A program made the position numbers and the translations under genes. This document shows positions 43,701-51,026 of a stretch of DNA of 64,000 nt, one piece after another (within the stretch, counting starts at the first letter, position 1; every line of letters begins with the position of its first letter). Under the pieces are notes generated by a model. It saw only the letters and a list, made by a program, of their open reading frames with translations, was not told where the DNA came from and did no database searches. The stretch is from Atrichornis clamosus (taxonomy: Eukaryota; Chordata; Aves; Passeriformes; Menuridae): NCBI GenBank assembly GCA_013400975.1, contig WBMZ01003465.1, positions 17,279 through 81,278 on the forward strand, given 5' to 3'.

Positions 43701-46700
43701 ATCTTGGATTATTATACGGTAGACTTTTCATGTCTATTTTGCAGGAAGTGTCCCATACAGTACTCAGTGTGGCTTTGGATGCATCAATCACACAACTACA
43801 GAGGTTCACAGCCTTTCAAGCTCTCCCCAGATCTTAATCGATTTTGAGAAGGATTAATATCCCATGTTCCTTCTTCCTCCCAGGCAAGAGGCTTATGGTG
43901 AACCTTGAAGAAGATTAATGTTCTAAACACACTCCCAGTCCTCCCTCAGTTTCTTCTGAATTACTGCTCAATATGCTTCAAGTAGGGATCATGAAAAACT
44001 ACTTCAGTACAACACTGCAATACTTCTTTATATGGTTTTCACACCTTGGTACATTTAAAAATCACAACAGACTATTTACTAATCTTCCACCACACATGAC
44101 AGATTTGTCATTCCCTTGACATTCCAGGGAAGTACCCAATTCATTTTCACAGCCTAATACAGAGCCTATGGATTTAGACCATTTAAAGTCTTGGAAAATT
44201 AACTGTGAGTGTAAAGGTGAATCAGATTTAAGAATAACACTACCTATTAAAACTTTAAATAAATTTCCAAGTTTTTCACAAGCAAAAAAATACTACCACT
44301 GTAGCCATTTTATAAGCAGGGAAAAACTGGTAAAAGTGGGGAACAAATAGTGATCTTCCTGAAAATAAATCTGCAGGCTAAAAATAAAACCTCCATTCTA
44401 CTTGGATCCATGTTTAAAGACCTTTAAATACCCAATTCCTCTCCCCTGATTCCCTCAATCCTGCAATAATACTAATAGGTGATATTTAGTAATACAAGAT
44501 TTATCTTCTTGCAAGTCAACTCAAGACCACTCTCTCTAGATAAACTTTTCAGTCTGAAGCTAAATATTAACAGTATTACAGACCTGCCACCAGAATGAGC
44601 CAGTAAATATCATATTTAAAAGCACAAACACCACAATAAACTTGCATGCTCTGCATATTAATACAATCTTCAGAATCAAGAGGGAAGATTAGGCAGTGTA
44701 GCAATTCTTTTCAAGCCTAAATAGAATATTTTTTATAAAACCCCTAGAATAAAAAAAGCTTACTCCAGAGGAATTAAATATGTTCCATCATTGCATAATA
44801 ACTTTACCAAGCTGAAAGCAAAATTAAGAATCTAAGACCAGAAAACATGGCAAGGGATAGAGAAACCAGGTAAAATAACAATGAGAAACATGAGACTGAG
44901 TATCACCATCTTTCACTTCCATTACCCTCAGTAAAACACAAACATCATGACTGTAGTGACTACTACAGCCCCGTATCAAAACAGTGTTAAGTATTTAGAA
45001 TGTATCAGTTTAATTGCCTCTTAACACTTCACAAAAATTGGTTTTAAAGCACTTTCAGTTTCAGCTGGTAAAACTAGAACTCTCATGCTCTTCACAGGGC
45101 ACAACTGAAAACCTCCTACTCCTTAGCTGAATTCACATTGATATTCACTCTCCTCTGTATGACAGTCTCTATGACTCATAGATACCTAATAACTCACGGT
45201 CCTCTTTACAAAGCCAGTTGTAACTCTCAACAGGTTAGGAGAGAGTTAGGAGTCTACTGGACTCAATCCTTGCATTAAATCAGACAGGATGTCAAGGTCA
45301 GACTATTCATGTGAACCTTCCCCCTCCTGACAGGTCACGATGCCAAGTGGGAAAATAAAATCCCTGTACTATATGCAAGACTTAAGACTTTCCTCTGAAT
45401 TCAGCTGAACAATACTAAATCCCAGCCCCTTCCAAGTGCTAAATGTTCTTCTGGACTGCGTTAAAATCATCACTGAAACTAAGAAATTTTATTACCAAGA
45501 CAAAACATATCTTACTATTCATTTTGTGCTAAGTGCTCCTCGACATAACTCATCTCCTGCTCCCAGTCATTGAAAGCTTAAATATTAAGAGATATTAAAA
45601 ATATTTAATACATTTAAATGTAAACTTTGAAAAGAAAATGAGGTCAGTTCCTAACAAAAAACCACAATCAATCCAGCTACTGTAGGCATTGTGTCAGTGT
45701 CTTGAACACGTAGCTGCTTTCACTGCACACACACTTGGTATCTTACTGACCATGTTGGAGGGAGCAAGTTTTCACTCTCAAAACAACACAAAAGTAATCA
45801 AATTGGAATTCTGACCAGTTTGCAAGTAAATATATGCAATATGCAAGTTAAAAGCCAGTACTCAATAGTAAGCAACCTGAATTTTAGAAAAAAGCTTAGT
45901 TTTATTAATTCCTCACCAGTTGTTTAGGCATATAACATGAAACAGAAGCTTGGCAGGGTGCTTTTAAAAATTATACTGCTAATTTTCTACTTGGGTTAAC
46001 AACGCTTCCAAAGTTACTTTTCTATTTTCAGGTTGAGGCAGACTGAGGACACTGAAAATAAGGCCGTGCATTAAGGCATGGTCCAAGGCAAACCGATCGC
46101 TTTTATTTTGCGAATGCTGTAAACATATGCATGCAAAAGGTGCCTTACACTGTGCTTTTGAAAGAAGCTCTGAACATGCTGAAGAAGCAAGCACATCTCA
46201 ATACTTACCCTGAAACTTTGAGACAAAGGCTCTGAAGAATACATCATCACTAATGCACCATTCTTACTGCTTTTTGAACAAACTATTTCATGTTTTACAC
46301 CAAGCTTCCCCTCTGATATATTTTCCTCCAGTGTGCAAATAGACTAAGAATCTACTTACCACAGCAAGTTGTGTTCGTGATGCTACTGTATGAAACACTG
46401 CAGGCATCATCAGAGATTCTTCTACTTTCAATTCCATTTCATTCTCTGCTGAAAACGTGGTTTTGGGGATAGCTGGTGGACGTTCACACAAGATCATTTC
46501 TTTGTTGAATAAAAAAATTGGGTTGGTGTCCTACACTCCAAAAGGAAATGAAACCAAACACTGAGTAAAGGCAACCTACTGTTTCATCAACAATTATTCC
46601 CCTGTGTGGGAAATATGTCTTGAGAACAATTTAAAATCTACATTTATAAGCTGAATACATAAACACCTGTTTCTCAAATCAAAAAAAATCCAGCAAACAA

Positions 46701-49403
46701 CACACTGTGGAAAAATACTTTAAAATCCCTTAGCAGTAAATCGCTTTCTTCCCCTATAAATGACAGTTTAGACTAAGAATGCAGTATGCACTTACTGTTC
46801 CAGCACTGTAACTACACACTCTTCTGTCTGGTGCCATACACTCTCCTCCATTGACAACCAGTACTTGGTGCTGAATGGCAATCTTATACTTCGTTTGAAT
46901 TGCATGTTTCAGATCAGCCACACTGGAAAAAAGCAGGAGAGAAAATGATGCTATCAGCTTGTGTCTTTAATTCCACATATTCTTGTAAGAGACACAAGTA
47001 ACTTGTCTGTGTCAAAGCAAAATACTTTTTAAGAACATTATGTTTAGTCATTAACAATGACATAGTTCTAAGTTTTGTAAGTGCTATAATGTGTTGCATT
47101 CTGGATACCCAGCTAATAAGTGATCAGCTAGAAGAAAACAGCCTCTGCATTACTGATAAGTCATCAGCATTGTTTTTTTCCAAGATCCATTAGCATGCTG
47201 AAATTCTGGATCAAGTCACATCAAGCATTTAGGATATAACCGTAAAAGTAATATTCTGTTTGTTGAATTTATACTCTGTGACCAAACAGGTGACTTGCAA
47301 AAACTCTAGAAGGCAAGAATGTTACCACTTCATTATGCATAAGCACAATTTCACCTAAGAACTGATTTACTGTACATGAAGTGCAGTATAGCACTTAAGA
47401 GTAAGAGGAAAATTAACAATCCGTATATACGCAACAAATTTAATATAAACATCGTGGACTTTTAATGTAGAAACAGTCTATCAATAGACCATTCCTATTT
47501 TTAGTTCAGCAGCCTCATACCTTTACTTCTACATTTTCACATTACCACTTACTTTAGACAGTTTTAGACTTTGTTGTTAAGACACACAAACAGAAAAAGA
47601 AACAAGAATTTACTGATCTGATACAGATACTGACCTCAACTATAACAGGCTGTGGTATTACCTGTGTAAAGGCGTAAAGAAGTTGCAGAGTATCAAGTGA
47701 ATACTATAAGCATCATTATTTTGAGGTAACTGGCAGGAAACATTACAATGTTACTGTTACTTGAAAAAGATCCTAAAGATCTGTTATTTAAAACAACCAT
47801 GATTCAGCATGACATCATAAATTCCTTACAAACCTCTCATGAGCACAAGCTTGTACTGTTAAGTGTGTTACAGTAACCATGCACCTATCACCTCCATGGT
47901 TTTTAGAGACAGCTTGGCCTATCCATGTAAACAGAGACAGGCAAAGAACCCAAGAAAGCTGGTCTTACTAGAAAGAGTAAGCCTATACAAAAAGAGTAAG
48001 AAGTTAAACCATTCAGCTGAAGAGTTGATTTTGTGTGGCTCAGTGGGCAGAAAGCTTGTTTCTCAAAGAACTATCCACCTGTGCAAAAAGTGGGCCCATA
48101 ATGGTTTATTAGGAACCTGGCATGGCAGCTCAGATATTGCACCTCAAGAAACCTCATGTCTCAATGTACCAGACAGCTTACAGGGAGTATGGGCACATTG
48201 TAAATGACACAGTAGAAACAGAATGGCTGAAATACTATTTTATGCTCAGTAATACCTTGACTGTCAGTAGGCTTTAGAGAAGAGCATACAAAAACAGTAA
48301 GTATAAACAGTCTTAGGACCCTTCCACCACAACCAAGTTTCAAAATCCAAATTCACTTGTTTAGTCATTAAAATTGCAAATAGCAATTTGGGAGAAAGGA
48401 AGTTTTGAGTACAGAATTTGAGTACAAAATACATGGTAGAAGTCTTTCATTCACAATTACTTGCAACACATTCATCACTGATAGAATATGAAGACAGCAG
48501 GTAAGCTTGGCTCTTGCTACCTCCAAGGAGTCTTCCACGTAAGGACAATGAAAAACAATACAATATAGACTTCTCTAAAAGCATCTATACATTTTCAAGG
48601 AGCTTTTAATATGAAGTCAAGAAAAAAACACAAACAGGAAAGTTATTGGGACTTAACAGTGATCCTGTAACACTGATCACACTTAAGGCAGCTAGGCATT
48701 CAAAAGTTTGTGTTTTACATACAAAATCATGTAAAACATTTTGGAGCCTTACAACATAGGACAGAACCAACTTTTACCCATCCTGAACATGAGACAAAAA
48801 CCTTCATGCCAATTCTTGAGCATTCAATCTAAAAACATTACAGAGCACACAATTTCTTCAGGATGAGTACACTGACAGGAGAAAGAATAACCTGCAGAGC
48901 TTCCTCTATGATGCCAGTAAATAAAAAATAAACCTTTTACCGAGGAATCCTAAATAAAAATACTATTCAATAAAAGGGTACAAAAGATCCCAAGTCCTTC
49001 TGATAGTTTTTTCAAAAAGCACCAAACACAACATCAGACTTAGCTAGGAGCACGTCAACCTCTGCCACTGGCCCAGGAAGTAAGTAACTTCTCTATTATT
49101 TCATGGGACCTCAAACACACACAATCACTGGGCAATGCATTGAAAATGCTAATCACATAAAAAATGAAGAAAAATCACCAGCAAAATTCACTCAAATACG
49201 TGACAACCTGGAAGAAAACTACATTTACCTACTAAAAAAATCAACCTAGTCTTCTTCTGTCAAGAATTTAGTATATAATACACACAATTTTTAATTTAAA
49301 ACAAATAATTCACAATTAGTTTACTCTCTTACTTTTGTACAGCAAGTTCAGTATCAAACGTAAGGGTAGTTCCAGTGTTGACCAAAAATACATATAGCTT
49401 CAT
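1660..49403 (-). CDS. RB1CC1: RB1CC1 (FIP200), coding region in 20 exons, 3' end outside window
   Basis: RB1-inducible coiled-coil protein 1 is the large cytosolic scaffold of the ULK1/ATG13/ATG101 complex that starts autophagosome formation. It also recruits cargo receptors through its C-terminal claw. Seen: twenty minus-strand coding exons (exons 3-22 if two noncoding exons precede them) whose translations follow vertebrate RB1CC1 in order. Examples are MKLYVFLVNTGTTLTF at the start, SLLDWINVQDRPNDVESLV in exon 7, SPESDFMSAVNEF in exon 15 and FQVGDLVLIILDERHDNYV in exon 22. Exon lengths sum to 4,648 nt, that is 1,549 codons plus one base, with no stop or frameshift. The human protein is close to 1,594 residues from memory, so about 45-50 C-terminal residues and the stop lie left of position 1. 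All introns begin GT and end AG. The start at 49,403 has A at -3. Identification is nearly certain. Confidence 0.98.
1797..3540 (-). other. RB1CC1: RB1CC1 intron 21
   Basis: 1,744 nt, AT-rich. The acceptor has a long T tract. Nothing else was recognised. Confidence 0.9.
3541..3599 (-). CDS. RB1CC1: RB1CC1 exon 21
   Basis: 59 nt, residues 1485-1503, ending in phase 2. The translation MSQSMSSVSSRHSEKIAIR is the serine-rich hinge leading into the claw. Acceptor CTTTTTTATAG|ATG, donor AGAGA|GTAAGT. Confidence 0.95.
3600..6623 (-). other. RB1CC1: RB1CC1 intron 20
   Basis: 3,024 nt, AT-rich, with short homopolymers near 4840 and 5430. No repeat family, gene or RNA was recognised. Confidence 0.9.
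6624..6671 (-). CDS. RB1CC1: RB1CC1 exon 20
   Basis: 48 nt, residues 1469-1484, phase 0 at both ends. The translation TLQLKEEENKRLNQRL is the last coiled-coil heptads before the claw domain, identical to human as remembered. Because it is frame-neutral, skipping would shorten the coil by sixteen residues. Donor AGATTG|GTGAGT. Confidence 0.95.
6672..7372 (-). other. RB1CC1: RB1CC1 intron 19
   Basis: 701 nt, AT-rich, with nothing recognised. The acceptor is TTCTTTTAG. Confidence 0.9.
7373..7424 (-). CDS. RB1CC1: RB1CC1 exon 19
   Basis: 52 nt, residues 1451-1468, ending in phase 0. The translation ENVHMSEEKQRIMLLER is coiled coil near the claw. Acceptor TCTCTTTTAG|TGAAAA, donor CTAGAAAGA|GTGAGT. 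Confidence 0.95.
7425..8978 (-). other. RB1CC1: RB1CC1 intron 18
   Basis: 1,554 nt. The part from about 8250 to 8980 is less AT-rich than other introns and is open for long stretches on both strands. A minus frame at 8249-8650 runs through a good donor (GTAAAG|GTAAGC, GT at 8271-8270). A plus frame from 8509 to 9150 continues antisense to exon 18. Neither resembles a known protein. Confidence 0.85.
8979..9219 (-). CDS. RB1CC1: RB1CC1 exon 18
   Basis: 241 nt, residues 1371-1450, ending in phase 2. LIETLSEDRARLLEEKKKLE EEVNKLRSS is a leucine-zipper-like coiled coil. A divergent Ala/Ser-rich hinge (SYSAAASEACGACAADVP) follows, then conserved GRMDSTMETSMMAVQ. Acceptor TTGTGTCATAG|AT, donor GCTGTGCA|GTAAGT. 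Splicing to exon 19 gives His where human has Gln at the junction codon. Confidence 0.97.
9336..9444 (-). CDS. RB1CC1: RB1CC1 exon 17
   Basis: 109 nt, residues 1335-1370, ending in phase 1. The translation TNFNTVLAREKMKKENIIND LSDKLKVLTQQQEKDK is the conserved distal coiled coil. Acceptor TTTTCAG|ACC, donor GATAAGG|GTAAGC. The intron that follows is 116 nt. Confidence 0.97.
10480..10540. repeat. T/G-rich low-complexity stretch
   Basis: The plus strand is dominated by TTTG and CTTG units, for example TTTGTTTGCTTGTTTG. The transcript sense is CAAA-rich. A similar stretch lies about 0.9 kb to the right. Confidence 0.6.
11405..11470. repeat. T/G-rich low-complexity stretch
   Basis: The plus strand carries a G7 run, then GCTTGTTTTTTGTTTTC and TTTGTTTGCTTTATTTGC. 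Composition is similar to the 10.5 kb stretch in the same intron. Confidence 0.6.
11646..11805 (-). CDS. RB1CC1: RB1CC1 exon 16
   Basis: 160 nt, residues 1281-1334, ending in phase 0. The start SPPAESSAESTLVAELQEK differs from the human AKSPAIDSTRGDSSS stretch. The rest (EEKMKFLEQLEEQEKRKNEE MQNIRTSLTAEQQ) is strongly conserved coiled coil. Donor GAACAGCAG|GTAAAA. Confidence 0.97.
11806..15403 (-). other. RB1CC1: RB1CC1 intron 15
   Basis: 3,598 nt. It contains a plus-strand open frame of 111 codons at 12209-12544 with no recognised similarity. Otherwise AT-rich unique sequence. Confidence 0.9.
15404..17319 (-). CDS. RB1CC1: RB1CC1 exon 15: linker, FFAT-like motif, coiled coil
   Basis: 1,916 nt, residues 643-1280, the giant exon typical of RB1CC1. 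The first part is serine/proline/threonine-rich linker (about 643-700). It is followed by conserved LEELSPDSIDAHTFDFETI and SLDLDSLAESPESDFMSAVN, with the FFAT-like motif at 736-742, and PQSPEMMVESLYSSVINAID. Then comes DLCHFRTLVQREQCDFSNSL, after which heptad-patterned Glu/Lys/Leu/Gln sequence runs to the exon end, the long central coiled coil that extends the dimer. Acceptor ACTTGCAG|GCC, donor CGGAG|GTACTG, phase 2. Similarity to human is high in the 700-840 segment and lower in the coiled coil and the proline-rich linker. Confidence 0.98.
17020..17040 (-). other. RB1CC1: FFAT-like motif DFMSAVN in RB1CC1
   Basis: Residues 736-742 read DFMSAVN within the acidic stretch SLAESPESDF. FFAT cores have F at position 2 and A at position 5. 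Here position 4 is Ser, as in phospho-dependent FFAT motifs that bind the ER proteins VAPA/VAPB. This is the place where the human protein is annotated with FFAT (731-737, five-residue offset). Position and spacing are seen; binding is inferred from the family. Confidence 0.7.
20189..20494 (-). other. Unidentified open frame in intron 14
   Basis: 101 open codons on the minus strand. The middle is rich in Q, S, N and T (for example SQASQGNSNSKQSLQIVSAT) and then reads LDTQLTAATAEACSMLQPQV, unlike the F/L/I/Y-rich chance frames around it. A splice-acceptor-like GCTGCCTGTAG lies near the start. However, an exon starting there would enter in the wrong phase for phase-0 intron 14. It could be a decayed exon or processed fragment of another gene, or chance. 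I do not recognise it. Confidence 0.25.
21748..21769. repeat. A22 homopolymer
   Basis: Twenty-two consecutive A on the plus strand (T22 in the transcript sense). No retroposon body is recognisable beside it, so it is either a slippage-prone tract or the tail of an unrecognised insertion. Confidence 0.8.
23398..23524 (-). CDS. RB1CC1: RB1CC1 exon 14
   Basis: 127 nt, residues 600-642, ending in phase 0. The translation VPILCDFEPLHQHVRALHNL VKAAQSLDEMSQTITDLLNE QK marks the end of the structured N-terminal dimer. Donor CAAAAG|GTAATT. Confidence 0.97.
23525..25947 (-). other. RB1CC1: RB1CC1 intron 13
   Basis: 2,423 nt. It includes an exon-like unit of 44 nt at 24998-25041 (acceptor TTTTTTTTTTAG|CC, donor CAAAG|GTAAAT) that would shift the frame. 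It also has a plus-strand polypyrimidine-CAG run at 24688-24709 with no matching gene. Otherwise AT-rich. Confidence 0.9.
25948..26051 (-). CDS. RB1CC1: RB1CC1 exon 13 (nuclear-localisation-type motif)
   Basis: 104 nt, residues 566-599, ending in phase 2. The translation TRKPRRFDSELPDISLSDLQ FLQSFCPSEVQPLL carries the basic cluster RKPRRF where the human protein has KPRK, annotated there as a nuclear localisation signal. The human order is TQKPRKFD, so the motif is kept with conservative changes. Donor CTCAG|GTAAAG. Confidence 0.97.
26052..27038 (-). other. RB1CC1: RB1CC1 intron 12
   Basis: 987 nt containing a probable CR1 remnant at 26249-26300. Otherwise AT-rich with nothing recognised. 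Confidence 0.9.
26249..26300 (-). mobile_element. Probable decayed CR1 fragment
   Basis: The plus strand reads TTTCAGTTGAAAGGAACCTA then CATCCAGTTCAACTTCC. This resembles the reverse complement of the conserved CR1 3' block (GTTGGACTAGATGATC ... CCTTCCAACC). The fragment is short and diverged, so assignment is tentative. Its orientation is opposite to the 62.5 kb copy. Confidence 0.5.
27039..27100 (-). CDS. RB1CC1: RB1CC1 exon 12
   Basis: 62 nt, residues 545-565, ending in phase 0. The translation RKSFLRNRLFRGLDSWPPSF C is invariant against human as remembered. The donor TTTTGT|GTATGT is weak (T at the last exon base, GTATGT), the poorest 5' splice site among the coding exons. Confidence 0.96.
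27101..27934 (-). other. RB1CC1: RB1CC1 intron 11
   Basis: 834 nt with a T-rich run at about 27500-27514 and otherwise AT-rich unique sequence. The acceptor is TTTTTTTCAG. Confidence 0.9.
27935..28016 (-). CDS. RB1CC1: RB1CC1 exon 11
   Basis: 82 nt, residues 518-544, ending in phase 1. The translation WAGALIKDGKHLYEAEKAKR ESFGKLF is near-identical to human. Donor CTGTTTA|GTAAGT. Confidence 0.97.
28017..28097 (-). other. RB1CC1: RB1CC1 intron 10, very short (81 nt)
   Basis: GTAAGT..CAG ends, flanked by exons 10 and 11 in phase 0. This is near the lower size limit for vertebrate introns and contrasts with the kilobase introns around it. It suggests intron-definition splicing. Confidence 0.95.
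28098..28284 (-). CDS. RB1CC1: RB1CC1 exon 10
   Basis: 187 nt, residues 455-517, ending in phase 0. The translation WCCFVMLHADQDGEKLQALL ... VEALSTVPQMYCLAVVEVV ... FIKHYRE is conserved N-terminal scaffold. Donor AGGGAG|GTAAGT. It is followed by an intron of only 81 nt. Confidence 0.97.
28285..29188 (-). other. RB1CC1: RB1CC1 intron 9
   Basis: 904 nt, AT-rich, with nothing recognised. The acceptor is TACTTTTGTAG. Confidence 0.9.
29189..29373 (-). CDS. RB1CC1: RB1CC1 exon 9
   Basis: 185 nt, residues 394-454, ending in phase 2. The translation GFLANQKRAENLKDPSVLPD ... LCLSHANQLMIML ... IKQKCTTAKQELANN is helical N-terminal scaffold, almost identical to human. Donor AGACTGAA|GTAAGT. Confidence 0.97.
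29374..31123 (-). other. RB1CC1: RB1CC1 intron 8
   Basis: 1,750 nt. It has a locally GC-richer stretch with a C9 homopolymer near 30390. Short overlapping frames at 30238-30510 show no resemblance to known proteins. Nothing else was recognised. Confidence 0.9.
31124..31294 (-). CDS. RB1CC1: RB1CC1 exon 8
   Basis: 171 nt, residues 337-393, phase 0 at both ends. The translation LDPRIIQPFLAECRQTIAKL ... DRLYALDQMIASC ... EQKELAQ is helical scaffold of the N-terminal dimer and nearly identical to mammals. Donor GCTCAG|GTAATA. Confidence 0.97.
31295..35245 (-). other. RB1CC1: RB1CC1 intron 7
   Basis: 3,951 nt, AT-rich. No repeat family, RNA gene or conserved frame was recognised. The acceptor has a long T tract (AACTTTTTTTTTTTAG). 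Confidence 0.9.
35246..35681 (-). CDS. RB1CC1: RB1CC1 exon 7
   Basis: 436 nt, residues 191-336, ending in phase 0. It begins LGSAVSIMAKIPLLECLTRH, runs through a poorly conserved acidic, serine-rich loop (about residues 220-300), and returns to the highly conserved SLLDWINVQDRPNDVESLV and RKCFDSMSR. The loop differs from mammals while both flanks are almost identical, as expected for a disordered insertion in the N-terminal dimer. Donor AGCAGG|GTAAGT. Confidence 0.97.
35682..36613 (-). other. RB1CC1: RB1CC1 intron 6
   Basis: 932 nt, AT-rich, with a short CA/TA run at 36150-36166. The acceptor is unusual: pyrimidines stop short and a GAAAAAAG purine run precedes the splice point. Confidence 0.9.
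36614..36816 (-). CDS. RB1CC1: RB1CC1 exon 6
   Basis: 203 nt, residues 124-190, ending in phase 2. The translation runs EMYEVAKKLCSFCEGLVHDE ... DIKLKLT and matches the helical N-terminal domain of FIP200, which forms the dimer that docks ATG13/ATG101. Acceptor TGTTTTTTCAG|GAAATG, donor CTTACACA|GTAGGT. The donor has G rather than A at +4, so it is weaker than its neighbours. Confidence 0.97.
40548..40571. repeat. Perfect inverted repeat, 10-bp arms, 4-nt loop
   Basis: TGTTGTCTAT, then CTCC, then ATAGACAACA. The arms are exactly complementary and could form a hairpin in DNA or RNA. It lies in intron 5. No transcription-terminator role is expected in this setting. Confidence 0.75.
41376..41430 (-). 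other. Candidate 55-nt poison exon in RB1CC1 intron 5
   Basis: The minus strand shows a strong acceptor, TTTCCTTTTACCACAG|GGTTG (AG at 41432-41431), preceded by a possible branch motif in TTTGATGAC. 55 nt later comes a strong donor, TTTAGAG|GTAAGT (GT at 41375-41374). Intron 5 is phase 0, so after Val123 inclusion would read eleven codons (GCREWKEPCIS) and then TGA. The result would be a truncated frame expected to trigger nonsense-mediated decay. Exon use is inference from splice-site quality only. Confidence 0.35.
46360..46530 (-). CDS. RB1CC1: RB1CC1 exon 5
   Basis: 171 nt, residues 67-123, phase 0 at both ends. The translation runs from DTNPIFLFNKEMILCERPPA to ESLMMPAVFHTVASRTQLAV and is nearly identical to the mammalian protein. 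It links the ubiquitin-like fold to the helical scaffold of the N-terminal dimer. Donor GCTGTG|GTAAGT. Confidence 0.97.
46796..46922 (-). CDS. RB1CC1: RB1CC1 exon 4
   Basis: 127 nt coding residues 24-66 (VADLKHAIQTKYKIAIQHQV, then VVNGGECMAPDRRVC). This completes the ubiquitin-like N-terminal fold. Acceptor TTTTTTCCAG|TG, donor GGAACA|GTAAGT, ending in phase 0. Intron 4, which follows, is only 265 nt and shows nothing further. Confidence 0.97.
46923..49332 (-). other. RB1CC1: RB1CC1 intron 3
   Basis: 2,410 nt. It holds an open but unconserved plus-strand frame at 47863-48207 that looks like chance. No repeat family or RNA gene was recognised. Confidence 0.85.
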
Positions 49404-49460
49404 GATGATTTCTTTAGGTCTCTGAAGTCTGTAAGTTCCACTGCTAAAATCATTTAGAAA
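49333..49460 (-). CDS. RB1CC1: RB1CC1 exon 3: 5' UTR end and start codon
   Basis: 128 nt: 57 nt of leader, then ATG at 49403 and 71 coding nt for residues 1-23, leaving phase 2. The translation begins MKLYVFLVNTGTTLTF, the conserved start of the FIP200 ubiquitin-like N-terminus. Acceptor TTTGTTTCAG|TTTCTAA, donor CAAAA|GTAAGA. The main ATG has A at -3. A 17-codon upstream ORF ends exactly at this start (see separate entry). Confidence 0.97.
49400..49453 (-). other. Upstream ORF overlapping the RB1CC1 start (ATGA)
   Basis: ATG at 49453 opens 17 codons and ends at TGA 49402-49400. The stop overlaps the main start codon as ATGA, an arrangement known elsewhere for termination-coupled reinitiation. 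Its own context is weak (T at -3). It lies entirely in exon 3, so it is present in every mRNA that includes this exon whichever first exon is used. Confidence 0.7.
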
Positions 49461-50907
49461 CTGAAACAAAAATTTGAAATGTTAGTTTCACATGAGTTAC
49501 GAAATAGACACACACATGCTTTTGAAAAAATACTTTCAGATTATCGGCATCAGCTAAATCTGCAGCTACTTGCTTTGTTACTAAAAGCAAATATGGAGTA
49601 TTCAAGAAAGAACGTGCATTCCAACGCAAGGGATGTATTTTCAGTCCTGTGTCCTACAAGCACCTGGGTGAGTGACTATATGCACATTTTTCCAGTGTAT
49701 GTGACAGATGAAAAACATTGACCTGCTTAATAAAACACTGAGATTTTTATCCATACTTCTGAGCCTTTTTCTCTTCTCCTCCTCAGGAGCTAGGAAACTT
49801 ATGAGTTATTTCCACCTCACTACCAAAACTGCTGCAGAAATACAACTAGCACTGCAGTCATTAATGACCTGAATTTTTTATGTGGAAGGAATTACGAGAA
49901 GCTAAGCCACTATGCAATATTCTTATTTCACTATAAAAATGACTTTTTGGATTAAATTACTACACAGGTAATATAAGTTGTCCCTCTCTCCTTGAAATAA
50001 TAATAGGACGCACATACAGGGTCTACACAGCTAATTGTATTACTCCGAAATGAGTCTGAACTTGCATTTATTTATTTGCCTACAGATAGAAAAATTAGAG
50101 AAAAGTAACGAACACGCAATTAATATGAGGAGGGGGAGAGGTTTTATCATAACATTTATTTCAGAAAGTGAAAAGCGCTTTCTTACAAGAGAGTGGCTTT
50201 CCACACATTTTTCAAGCATTAACTACAGTCCTAGTCAAAACATGCATTTTCACAACAAGGCTTCAGAAACAGAACCATATCAGATAAAAAAGGTCCAGTT
50301 AAATAATTTGATCTGAAGAGAGTTTTGCTGTCCTTACACTTGAACTCTACTGTTCTCAGTGGCACCAGTTTCATTTTTCATCAGAAAAAGAAGAATATAC
50401 TCTATAAACCAAGTTATCATATAGGTAGAAACTGCTGAACATCAAGAACAAGCTAAAAGTTTCTTTTTATTACTAAATTCTTTCAACTATGTGCCAGAAT
50501 TGACCAGTCTCATGAACACACCCTTCTTTTCACAACAGATACATCTGTGACTGCAATCCAGGTAGAATTAGAAACAAGCATCAAATAATACAGTGCTTGA
50601 AGCAAGCACCATGGAGTACACGGGGTGGGGAAAAAAAAAAGCTCCTTTCCATCTAAGCCTAGTAAAAAGCTTGTACAGCATCTCATTTTCATATAAATAT
50701 TACTTTCCAAGCTGAAGTTATATTTAAGAGACAATGTGTCCATCACATACACAATGCAAAATTTTTATCATTTACCCATCCATACCATAACACTAAACCT
50801 AACCAAAACACAGAAAGAAGAAACATCGGGATCAACAATATTTATGACAGCATCTGCCATGCATCAGGAGCCTTGAACTTTTTAACTTCAAGCAAAGAAA
50901 GAATTAC
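49461..50907 (-). other. RB1CC1: RB1CC1 intron 2
   Basis: 1,447 nt between probable exon 2 and the ATG exon. It is AT-rich and no conserved frame, repeat family or RNA gene was recognised. The acceptor is TTTGTTTCAG. Confidence 0.6.
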
Positions 50908-51026
50908 CTTCAGGCACTATACAGAGCTACCGCCTTCTTCAAATTCAAGAGGAGAGTAACTGCACACATTTGCTTTACTTGATTTTTGGCAATAGAGTAG
51001 CATGGCTGTTCAAAGCCAGAGAAGAT
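50908..51026 (-). other. RB1CC1: RB1CC1 probable noncoding exon 2 (5' UTR)
   Basis: A 119-nt unit with a strong acceptor (TATCTTTTCTTTGCAG|ATCTTC, AG at 51028-51027) and a donor CTGAAG|GTAATT (GT at 50907-50906). It sits between the CpG block and the ATG exon. Human RB1CC1 has its start codon in exon 3, so one extra noncoding exon is expected here. It has ATGs at 51003 and 50969, each followed by a stop inside the exon, so it cannot extend the main frame. Not confirmed by transcript data. Confidence 0.6.
50917..51003 (-). other. Upstream ORF in exon 2 (28 codons)
   Basis: ATG at 51003 in the context CAGCCATGC (G at -3) opens 28 codons and stops at TAG, 50917-50919. A second ATG at 50969 in another frame opens 19 codons ending at TGA, 50910-50912, overlapping the first. 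Both lie fully inside the probable leader exon. Such uORFs usually lower main-frame translation and can respond to eIF2 phosphorylation. The effect here is inferred. Confidence 0.45.

Larger units (their letters stand above)
36817..46359 (-). other. RB1CC1: RB1CC1 intron 5
   Basis: 9.5 kb, phase 0, the second-longest intron in the window. It is AT-rich without recognisable mobile elements. It contains an exon-like unit with strong splice sites at 41376-41430, a juxtaposed acceptor/donor at 38010-38012 and a perfect short inverted repeat at 40548-40571, each listed separately. Other frames are short and unconserved. Confidence 0.9.

Noticed and set aside
46190..46240. Strong donor-like CAGG|GTAAGT with a TTCTTCAG acceptor 23 bases earlier, just after exon 5
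   Set aside because: Close to the exon 5 donor and very short. No independent support, so treated as cryptic splice-site noise.
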